Below, piece by piece: positions 12,501-22,300 of a stretch of DNA of 64,000 nucleotides (position 1 is its first letter; each line of letters opens with the position of its first letter). This DNA is from Coix lacryma-jobi var. lacryma-jobi (Eukaryota > Streptophyta > Magnoliopsida > Poales > Poaceae), in NCBI GenBank assembly GCA_009763385.1, contig CM019823.1, forward strand, positions 173,506,503 through 173,570,502. The letters run 5' to 3'. The notes beneath the pieces are model-generated. The model did no database searches. It was not told the DNA's origin and worked only from the letters and a program-made list of their open reading frames with translations. The position numbers and the translations under genes were made by a program.

Positions 12501-13738
12501 TAGAGGAGGTAATTTGTGTGTTAACTAGTAATTAAATGCAGATTGAGTGTTAGATTATGTGTTAATTAGTAATTTCCTGCAGGACTCTCAATACACATCA
12601 TTGTCTCAACCTCAAGGCCCATTACCAGATTGCACGTTCATAAGCTCTAATCAGCCTATACCAAGACCTACTCCACTGACGACATGCACAAAGAAAGGCA
12701 AGGCCACTGCAACAAGGAAGAGGAAGGCTGCAGGATAAAACACCAGTGGAGGCAAAGGAGCACCTGCAAACAAGACCAAGCAAGGAAAGGGAGCAACAGC
12801 TAGTCTGCCTTGATGGATAGAAAGGAGTAGCTAATATTAGGAAGCAGTAGCTAAGAAAAATTTATGAATCAGTAGCTAAGAACTAAGAAGATGGTTTACA
12901 TCTTTTGCTTTATATGTCAGTTACACCATCTAAACAATTTCTGGATGATGCAATGATATTACATCTTTTTGGATGATGTATTATATGTCAGTTACATGCA
13001 TTTGACACTAAAATTGTTCTAACTGCTATGAAATGCAGAGAGAATTGCTGCTAAAATTTCAACAAGATCACATTTCATTCATTCAAGCATTCAACATTTA
13101 CATGGACATGTTTACACCAACAGAAATACGATCTCTCTTCCAATTCCAACTAAGCAATGACATTTGCACTTCTTCTGGTTCACCTCTCCTAATGTTACGG
13201 AACCTCCTTTGCTTCCAGCTGCTTATCTGTTTTGCCTCTAGTTGTCTGACCTCCAACTAATTGCCTCGAGCTCCAGTAGGGTGTGCAGGCCGCTTGGGTC
13301 TCCTACGCCTACTCACCGGAGCAGAGGATTGCAGCGGCACAGTGGCATGGAGGGGGCGACTGCAGTACGGTGGGCAGGGAGGGTCGCCGGTAGCGGCACA
13401 GTGGGCTGGGAGGGGCACCTGTAGCAGCGTGGTGACCGGTTAGTGGGCGCCAGTGGCGGCGCGGTGGCCGGCGATGGGGCGCCAGCAGCGGCGTGCCGGC
13501 TGCCGAGGATGCGCCCCGCAGTGGTACACGCAACGAATGGAGATTTTTTTTCATGTACCCATTTTCTGATCGGAGGGGGCTAAATGCAATAAGAGTTGAC
13601 GACGTCTAATTAGGTTAGCAGCAATTGGGCTTAAACGACACAAAACCATAGATTATGGACTTAAGTAGCCATTTTGAGAGTTCATGGACCGGCTTGACAC
13701 AGCTCAACAAGTATAGGGGCCGGCCATGCACTTTGCTC
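9562..13738 (+). mobile_element. MuDR-type MULE with 150-bp terminal inverted repeats
   Basis: The terminal repeats (9562-9711 and 13589-13738) match closely along their whole length, starting GTGCAAAGTGCATGG and ending with the inverse. The element is flanked by a perfect 9-bp duplication TTCTTTTAT (9553-9561 and 13739-13747). It encodes a MURA-like transposase in the plus orientation, now broken. GC-rich blocks near the ends (about 9720-9910 and 13260-13530) do not belong to the transposase and remain unidentified. The terminal repeats and target duplication make the boundaries firm. Confidence 0.92.
10112..12738 (+). pseudogene. MURA/MuDR-family transposase pseudogene lacking the DDE core
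   Basis: Order of remnants: the N-terminal plant MuDR block (FFVGSG...WSPLWF, 10112-10262); after a frame change, an acidic linker and the MuDR DNA-binding domain (10318-11283); then a gap; then GLISAVKQVFP...EHRFCVRHLY (from 11365), the C-terminal part of the MULE domain, a SWIM zinc finger (CDC...GVPCCHA, about 11925-11970), an AT-hook-like GRPPK and a CCHC knuckle (12232-12276). An intron (about 12511-12583) precedes the last exon, which ends at 12738. The DDE catalytic segment expected after GCRPIIG is absent: sequence jumps into what looks like the 3' part of an intron ending TTTTGCAG (11364). Single-base frame changes lie in an A-run near 11470 and near 11823. It cannot make active transposase. 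Confidence 0.88.
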
Positions 13739-13862
13739 TTCTTTTATTCTGCTTAGGCCCAACGAGCCTGAACGAGACTATGCTAAAAAAAGACTGGCAA
13801 GGCAGCCATTTCATGAGGGGAAAAATATGAATTTTTTTCACAAGAGAATGTAGAATAATATA

Positions 13863-14124
13863 CTCCCTCCGTATTACAAATAGAAGTCGTTTAGGACAAT
13901 GACACGGTCTCCAAAGTATAACTTTGACCACTTGTTTCTTTAAAAATATTTGTTAATTATAAAGTGGTATATGTATATTTTTATGAAAGTACTTTTCAAG
14001 ATAAATTTATTTATATGGTTTTTACATCTCTAAACTCAATAATTTAAAATTATTCATGATTTATATTCCTAATGTTTGACTCAAACCTTGTCTAAAACAA
14101 CTTCTATTTGCGATACAGAGAGAG
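13863..14124. mobile_element. Stowaway MITE (Tc1/mariner type)
   Basis: Starts CTCCCTCCGTATTACAAATA and ends with the imperfect inverse. TA flanks both sides (13861-13862 and 14125-14126), the mariner target. The 262-bp length, AT-rich centre and CTCCCTCCG end are the grass Stowaway signature. It sits about 115 bp beyond the MULE right target duplication. Confidence 0.88.
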
Positions 14125-14126
14125 TA

Positions 14127-16392
14127 TATAATTAAAAGAGCTAAAGCATGTTTCTTTTCTGATGAGTTGATGCAGTAATGTTGGTTGGTACAAATGTTGT
14201 AATGGTACTATTAGGAAACCATGGTTCCAAAAAATGTGATACCTACAAAATCACCAGCATTGCAATGTGCAAGATTGTCAGCTTGTATGTGTGCTTCCAA
14301 CGCCTAGGTCCACAAATATCGAGATAGAATTGTCCTTGATTGAGTCTAAAAGGATTTAGCCAGTACAACGTCGAGGACAACCTTCTAAATTCATATTCAA
14401 AACACAATATGAACATGTACACTTAAGCAAATTTAAGTGGTCATTATCGCAAAAGAAAATTTTTTTATATCAATGATCTAACACAATGACATGTTATAGT
14501 CGTTTTAGGGCGGTATGATTTGTGGACAACTTATTTTATCATAGAGCAGTATCTCCGAATTGCCCTTGGCATTGTTTTTAGAACTAAAGGCTTGCTTAGC
14601 ATAGCTCTAGAAATGCAGATGAGATTTGTAATTTGTAGAGTAAACTGAAGTGGTTTCAGTATTTATATTAGCCTAAATTATAAACAATATAGAAATTCCA
14701 TAACTCTAATCAATATGTCTACAGAGACCTCTAATTAGCATGATTCTTACCCCTAATCACTTTAATCAGTATGCAAAAGTATAAGAGTGTAGGTATCAGT
14801 TATGCAACATACCTATACAACAAGCGCACAATGATGTTATATCATTTCCCCCCTAATAAGAGCATTACGATGTTTATAACAAACTCAGGGAACAAAGGAA
14901 AAGAATGAGCTATTTAGAGAAGAAAATGACACCCTCCACTACATATCCTTGATGGGTTTTTTTTTTGAGAATTTGTTGTGTTGTTGGTTGTTTGGACACA
15001 ACACTGCTAGTCACAAGGACCTACTAGCAAGATATGCATCTAGACTTTATCTAGTGTCTCTACTTACCAATTCATAAATAATTTTGTAACCTATAGCTAA
15101 TGGTACCAGCTAGCCTAAAGTATACTAGGAAAGGTAAAGACACATAAGAACACATGTGGAAACATATGTAAAAAATCAAGCGAGGAAGAAATGACTCCCA
15201 ATACAACACACACATGGAAACACGAGTGAAAAATCAAGCGAGAAAAAAGGATCCCGATACGCAGTGAGTTATCCTGTGGTATGATTTGCACCTATTGTTT
15301 GAGTTTTCATTTGGTTCAATTATTTTATGCCCAGTATTCTTCATGATACATGATCAATATCCTTATTCATGTTATTCAAGTTTCAAGTCTTTTTTACTCT
15401 AAGTCTTCCTCTGGTCACGGTATTGAGCTTGCCACATAGATTTTCACCAAGACAAGTGTTGCAAGCTACCACTTGCCACTCGATTCTCTCGGCAATCAAG
15501 ATGTTGTCCACTGCGGCCTGCGGGGTTCTCCGCCGAAAAGGCTTGAAATATATATATCAAAACCATCATGGCTTAAAATATTGCACATGTTTGATTATTA
15601 TAGACATGTTCTTTGAAAAAAGTAAATCCTAAAAATATTTGGAGTTTTTATCTTGGATCATATTTGCCAAGGGTAGTCATAGTTATGTAATGCTGACTGT
15701 TGGATGCCCTTTACCTTAATAAAAAGTTGTGGAAATCAAAGGCTTCACTGAAAATCAAGCGGAGGGTAGTTTCACTGAAAGATAATTTAATCAAGCACAA
15801 TTAGCAAAAGATAGTAAGATTTATTGCTTCATAACAAATATTAGATAAATTAAGCACTTGTTTTATGAATATGATTTTGCTCGAGCTATTTGGAGTCTAA
15901 TAAAAGTGGCTTCATGTCTTCCTTTACCTCAAAGTGTGTAGCACATATTTTGTAGTTGGCTATGCTAAATTAGGAAAGAATGAAGTCCACTGGTCCTATT
16001 AAGAGTGGCTAACAACAACCTGTTGATCATTTTAGATAAGCAGGAATTATTTAAAAGAAAACAAATTTTCTCCTCTACGGAATATCTACCTATTTATCCA
16101 CTAGCTTCCCAAATGGGTTATTCTCTAGAAGTTGGAGTTGCTGAATTTAGTTGTGGCAACATTTCAGTAATTGGCACATGTGGCAAGACGTTTTTTGTAG
16201 ACACATTACCGCCTAGTTTTTGGATTGATAGTCACCGGCATGCGTGTGTTGCTCACTTTTGCAAGGCTATACATTCCTGCTACATGTTAGGCAGATAGGA
16301 GTGTTTTTCAGAAACTTGTACTAGCTTGATGTAATGCTCTTCAAAACTCAATAAAAGCTTTTATTATAGGAGAAAAAACATAAACGAAGCTT
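14127..16392. other. AT-rich intergenic sequence, no gene recognised
   Basis: Stop codons are frequent in all frames. The open frames near 15369 and 16005 encode nothing recognisable and have no neighbours that would support them. Confidence 0.4.
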
Positions 16393-16395
16393 TTA

Positions 16396-17207
16396 GGGCT
16401 TGTTTGGTACAACTAACAACCGCTTCATGAGCTGTTATGAGCTGTTTTTTTTGTCAAACGCCTTTTTTCCAAAACAGCTTCATCCATAAATAAGGATGAC
16501 AATGATTCGGTTTCGGGTCGGATATCCGCGGATTTCGGGTTTAGTGGGTTCGGATTTGGGTAGGATTTCTCGCCCACGGTTTTCGGGTTCGGGGTCCCGA
16601 AACCTATTGGGTTTGATTTTACACCCGTAGATATCCAATGGATATCCAAACTAAAACTAATGTTTTATAATATACTAATGATAACTTGTTTACTTAAATT
16701 ATTAAATTTGTTCTAAGTTGACTCATGAAATTATTTACTATTTATTATATCTTGTTTATGCATGTGAGTATGTATATATATCACGTATAAATTTATAGAA
16801 AGTACTTATTTCTCTTATTGTGGTGCCATATGAAGCGGGTTTCGGGTATCCAATCGGGTTTTGGGTATCCGCGAGTTTGGTTTTGGTTATGCATTATCAC
16901 CCAAATCGGTGTTCGGGGCGGTTTCGGGTTTGGGTGCATGGAGACTTCATCCGATCCGAATCCAACCCGTTGCCATCCTTATTCATAAAGTTGTTTTATT
17001 CTCTCTCTCACAAAAGCATAGACTGAGATGAAGCTGAAAAAATAGCTTTCACAGCTTACACCTCATTTCTCTTTCTCAACCATGCATAAAGTTGCTAGTG
17101 AAGCTGTTTTACCAAACATTTTTTTTTCCAAAACAGCTCAGCTTCATCTAGAAAGTTGTTTATAAAGTTATTTTCTAAAAAACAGCTTCACAAGTAAAGA
17201 CGGGGCC
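16396..17207. mobile_element. Tourist/Harbinger-like element, interrupted by a hAT MITE
   Basis: The left end GGGCTTGTTTGGTAC and the right end GACGGGGCC are flanked by TTA (16393-16395 and 17208-17210). The inner arms share inverted AACAGCTTCA-type blocks. The two outermost ends match poorly, so superfamily and limits are tentative. A separate element occupies 16491-16981. Confidence 0.5.
16491..16981. mobile_element. hAT-type MITE nested in the Tourist-like element
   Basis: Begins TAAGGATGACAATG and ends with the near-inverse CGTTGCCATCCTTA. Flanks TCCATAAA (16483-16490) and TTCATAAA (16982-16989) form an 8-bp target duplication with one change, the size used by hAT elements. The interior is rich in CGGGTTT/TCGGATT repeats, typical of grass hAT MITEs. 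No transposase. Confidence 0.68.
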
Positions 17208-17210
17208 TTA

Positions 17211-17743
17211 GTTAGGATTCTGGCCAAAACAAGCCTTGCCGGCTCTAGCCAATTCAGGTTCTGATTTTTTATGCTGGTGGGTATATATGGATTATGGACT
17301 TGGCATTCGTAGATAGGTGTTCGGAAAACAATTGGATACATCTATGGAAATCGTGTCAAGCACAAAACATGGACTTCCGAACAATTCAGTGCCCGCTTAC
17401 AGCTGTTAGACAAATGTTGTTTTTCTCAGATCAAGGAAATATAGAGTGGACAGTTTACATGTGCCGTTTAATATATGCGGATGTAAATGAGGCATCACGA
17501 TTCCCGATCACCAATTCACCATGCAGCTGTCTCCATTTCCATTTCAGATTACATGCCGCCACGATCTGCTCGCCTTGATTTTCCGACATAATTTCATCTT
17601 CTGCTATTCAAACTGCCAGTTTGCTTAGCTCTTTTTTTTCCAGGGGGTCAAACCGATCATTTTTTTTAGGTCCTCCAAACAACCCAATTATTCCCGAATC
17701 AGAACCATTCCGGCATTCTGGTACGATCTCTCGTGGGGGGAGA
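17211..17743. other. Intergenic sequence, no gene recognised
   Basis: A 94-codon open frame (17294-17578) has no recognisable domain. Nothing else stands out. Confidence 0.35.
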
Positions 17744-17879
17744 AAATTGCATATTTAGGACCGTAAACGTCACGCTTCGCAGAAATAGGATTCAGTACTC
17801 GAAACATTAGACTCTTGATTTTGATTTTTATAGGATTATGTGTATTTTCTTTCTTTTTTCTTCCAAATACATGTATTGC

Positions 17880-18240
17880 CCTGCTTCTCCTTCACGCTCC
17901 TCGCCACGTTGCTCGTCGTCTTCACTAGCCAGGGCACTGGCGAGCTGCTGGGCGCTGCCATCCTTTGTGTCAAGACTCAAGACTCAAGAGGGCCGGGGTC
18001 ATGGTGTCGCTCGTGCTCATCCTCTTCCTCCTCACCGGCGGCTACTACGTCCAGCGTCCAGCATATCACGAAGTTCATCCACTGGCTCAAGTACGTCTTC
18101 ATGCACTACGGATTCAACCTGCTGCTCAAGGCGCAGTACCACGTACGGCCACCTCACCTACAACTGCACCAGCCGGGCCGGGCCGGATGTCAACGCCTGC
18201 AGTCGTCGCCGTCGTTCGGCACCGTGGAAATATGCAATTT
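17880..18240 (+). pseudogene. Captured fragment of an ABCG half-transporter gene (membrane domain)
   Basis: In shifting plus frames the text reads, in order, LLATLLVVFTSQGTGELLGAA, then AGVMVSLVLILFLLTGGYYVQ, then HITKFIHWLKYVFMHYGFNL and LLKAQYH, then HLTYNC. This order and the GGYYVQ...F..WLKY...LL..QY pattern are those of the last membrane helices and C-terminal loop of plant ABCG (WBC-type) exporters. Frame changes coincide with short tandem duplications: ACTCAAG twice (14 bp) near 17974, CGTCCAG (7 bp) near 18052, and an extra GTAC near 18144. There is no ATP-binding domain and no start; it is a non-functional piece. The assignment to ABCG is from motif memory. Confidence 0.7.
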
Positions 18241-18699
18241 TCTCGGCCAGCTTATAGATTGCCATCCTTCATACAGAGTTCTAGTGGATTGAGTATTATA
18301 TATATGGTGTTGATTTCAGTATGTTGAGAGACAGATAGATGTACGTACGGCGAGACCGAGAGATGTATGGTGCTGTTGGACGAAGCTTGATATGTTTTGT
18401 ATATGTAGACTGCCTGCTGGACCAAATCATATCTGAATCTACTCCAGTTAGTAGTGTTACAGAAGTTACAGCTCGTATCAGGTGAACACTTTGCACAGAA
18501 GTTGCATACATATCCATAAGTAATAGCTGAATATATATATTCTCTCTTACATCAAAATGATTCCGTAGAAGAAAAGAAACTTTAAAAAATGACATGAATT
18601 AACTAACGGTGCTCAGTTGGCCGTTGATGGTCGGCACTTGCAGAGCTAGCAAAATACTGTATACCAGTAGATAGTGAAAGGCTGTAAGCTAGTGTGAGA

Positions 18700-18825
18700 G
18701 GAACGCCTTGTGGTACTGGCAGTTGCGGCAGTGCTTCTCTGGCGCGTTCTTGCCGTCACGGTTCTTGGCGTCGAAGTACCACCTGGAGAGCGCCTGCACG
18801 CGAGCAGCCTGACCACCTGGAGCAG
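18700..18825 (-). pseudogene. Unidentified GC-rich gene-like fragment inside the TIR element
   Basis: On the minus strand this block gives an open stretch containing ALSRWYFDAKN and HCRNCQYHKAF, with a Cys/His-rich flavour. It has no start and runs out into the terminal repeat. I do not recognise the parent gene. Its GC content differs sharply from its surroundings, consistent with capture. Confidence 0.35.
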
Positions 18826-19313
18826 GTTTTTTTTTTTTTTGAGTTTCCTCAGACGTAAAATACATGTATTTAGAAGAAAAAAGAGAAAGAATACACATAA
18901 TCCTATGAAAATCAAAAGTCCAATGTTTCGAGTACTATTTTTGCGAAATCGATATTTGCAATCCTATTTCTGCGAAGCGCGACGTTTGGAGTCCTAAATA
19001 TGCAATTTATAATTTGATTTGTTCTTAAGACTAACACTACGTTTATTATTATATAAAATCCGATCTATACATGTCCTAGAACTTTAAGCTGTGTACATAA
19101 TTGAGCAGGAATCTAATTTTCGCGAGAGTGCATGCTAAACCTATTACCTAGGTTTCTATCTCCATCCCTGAGATAATAGTATAAACCTATACTTATAACA
19201 AAGAATTAGTTGGTTGCCCAGGACAAATCCAGCCATCATCGGAGGCAGTAGGACAGCGCTCCAGCACTATAGCAACAGAGACTACCATATGTCGGTCCAT
19301 GTGGTGCCAATCT

Positions 19314-22300
19314 TCACCTCCGCCGCTCTTGAGCCATCTTTGTTTGAGTATGCATCCTAGCGGCATACATTGGGAGGCGTGTTATCTCATCAATCTCTTC
19401 GAGAAGCTTTTCCTCGGTAATGTTATCTGTGATACTCCTCATCACCTGCACAACATGCAAATAAACTGTGACAATGCTGCAGTTGTTCACTTTCCCACCC
19501 AAATACAGAGTACTTGTTCCGAAATTGGGCAAAATATGATGCTCAACTACGAACAGAACAAGGCTGCTGTAACTGACTTTGAGAATTGCTGAGGTGAACG
19601 TCTTGGAAAGCAGGATCATAATAATTCATAAAGATTATGAAAGCAGAAAATGGAACTCGAAAGGAGAGCTACCCATGCAAACATTATACTATGATCCAAT
19701 GTGACCTACTGTGTTTTGGAAAATGATTTTGTCCTAACAGCAAAACTATTTCAAATGAGTACACAGAAATTTTCCAGCAAAGATCAAGATGAGATTAGCA
19801 TGCAATAATATTCTTAAGGCCCCATTTGGTTCCAAGAAATTGAGAAGAATTGGAGTAATTCAATAATGAAATGTGAAACACTTCCTAAGATAAACAGGTC
19901 CTAAAATCAAATAAATTAACAAAGTAAAACACAACTAGCCTTCCGGTATGTGTTGATGTCGTTTGGAGTCGATTTATCAGATCTAATACGCATACAGGCC
20001 CAACAATGCTCTTCCTTATTCCAGGAGCACTCAACAATCCTCCCAGCAACAGAGGATAGGCCTACGTCGTCTGTATAAGTTTCAAAACAGCAACATATAA
20101 AGCAAATAGAATAGGATATTTTTATAAGTAAAAACATAAAAAGTGAAAAAGAAAATTAAAAATATATACCGTTATAACATAATACTCCTATAAATAAATA
20201 TGTTTTGAATTTGTTAAAGGAATATTACTTCAGCACTTGAAGAGACCAAAAAGCTGACTACACAACGAACGAGGTCATCATGAAAATTGAAATACACATT
20301 ACCAGTAAATGCTATCCGAGCACCATCCATAAGTTTCTTTTTCCCTCTCTCATAAAGGAAAACCAGATGACGGTTATCATTTGTAAGCTGCATTATTCAA
20401 GAATAACAAAATCACCAATCACCAATATCGAAAAACTATCTTCACTGTGACTAAACCATTTAAAATAAATAGTTAAAATTGGTGACCTCAAACAGAAAGT
20501 CCACAGAATTCATCTCAGGGTACTTCCATTTTAGAAGCCCTTCATGAGTACGAGTTACATATGGATCATCCCAGCCCTGCAAAGAACAATTGACACATAT
20601 CAGCCAAATAAAACCAAAATATACTAGTAAATAACCACAGAAAACATAGTTACAACAGATGTTCAAGGTCACAGAAGCAATTCGGTATCTACCACTGTTC
20701 AAGACTTGGTCCATGATTCTACACATCCACAACAAAATGTTCTAAGCTATATACAAGTCTTAACAAGTAGGGACCAACTCTATGAGTGAACATGTACACA
20801 AAAGAAACAAAGAGCTCAAACTACTTGTAAACAAACACAAAACATGTGCGCGCAAAAAGTAAAAATGGAAAACAATGTACCTGTGAAGTATCAAGTGACC
20901 AACAAGGAATAAAGTGCCTAAAAGGCTTTAGCTTGCTGCAAACATCTCATACCCCCCTCCCACCCAGGAAAAAAAACATAAAACTGTTCTCAAGCAGGAA
21001 ATGGAAATGACCATGGCCAGAACACAGAAACAGAAATGTCTCATTACAAAGTACGCCAACAAAGACGAAAGTCATACTAACGAATACGTATGCGCCTTTT
21101 CGCACATTGGAAATACAAACAGCACTAAAAATATGACAAATCAGGCTCATTCCTACTGATAGAAGATAGCCAAACAGGCTTAATTGATTGATCTGAGTTT
21201 ACATGAGAGGTTAATAAGTAGAGAGGAGGAGAGAAGCCCAAGGGGCCAGCTCGAGTCCCCAAGGGGCCAGCAGGGCATTAAACCCTGCACAGTAATCTAG
21301 GGGATTACACAAGTAACTAGGAGATTACAGTTAATAGGAAATAATTCTAACACCCCCCGCAGTCAGATCGTCGGTGGAGCGGACGTTCAGACTGGAGTGA
21401 AAATCCATGAAGACGGAAGAAGGGAGCCCCTTGGTGAAGACATCAGCGAATTGCGACGTGGTGGGCACATGAAGAACGCGGACAGCACCCATGGCGACAC
21501 GTTCACAGACGAAGTGGAGGTCGATTTCCACGTGCTTGGTGCGCTGATGTTGAACGGGGTTGGTGGAGAGGTAGACGGCGCTGACATTGTCGCAGTAGAT
21601 GAGGCAGGTAGAGTCCAGGGGATGATGGAGTTCATGGAGTAGTTGGCGCAACCAAGTGGCTTCAGCGACGCCGTTGGCAACAGCCCGGTATTCGGCCTTG
21701 GCGCTGGACCGGGAGACGGTGGGCTGCCGCTTAGAGGACCATGAGACCAGACTGCCCCCGAGGAAGACGGCGTAGCCAGAGGTGGAGCGTCGGGTGTCCG
21801 GGCAGCCTGCCCAATCAGCGTCAGTATACACACGTAGCTGTGTTGGGGCTGTTCGGGGAATGACCAGGCCATGACTGAGGGTTCCCTGGAGGTAGCGAAG
21901 GATCCTCTTGGCAGCGACAAGGTGAGTTTCCCATGGATCATGCATATAGAGGCACACTTGTTGGACAGCATAGGCAATGTCGGGCCTAGTGAAAGTGAGG
22001 TACTGGAGGGCGCCCACAAGGCTGCGGTAAGCTGTGGGATCGGCAACAGACGGGCCAGCAGCAGCTGGAACCTTGGCACACGTGTCAACGGGAGTGGAGC
22101 AAGGTTTGCAATCACTCATGCCATGGCGAGCAAGTATATCCAGTGTGTACTGACGCTGCGAGAGGATAATAAACTCCCTGTGGCGCTGAACTGCAATGCC
22201 AAGGAAATGATGGAGGGGTCCAAGATCCTTCATGGCGAACTCCTGTTTCAGTGCAGTGATAACACGGTGAAGGAGCTACTGAGATGAAGCTGTAAGGACG

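Larger units (their letters stand above)
17744..19008. mobile_element. Terminal-inverted-repeat element carrying gene fragments (Pack-type)
   Basis: The left end (17744 to about 17877) and right end (about 18863-19008) are inverted repeats of about 140 bp, starting AAATTGCATATTTAGGAC; shared blocks include CTTCGCAGAAATAGGATT and TAGGATTATGTGTATT. Between them lie a fragment of an ABCG transporter gene (plus strand, 17880-18240) and an unidentified GC-rich piece (18700-18825). Long terminal repeats around host gene pieces recall Pack-MULEs, but I find no matching target duplication at the ends, so the superfamily is not proven. Confidence 0.65.
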
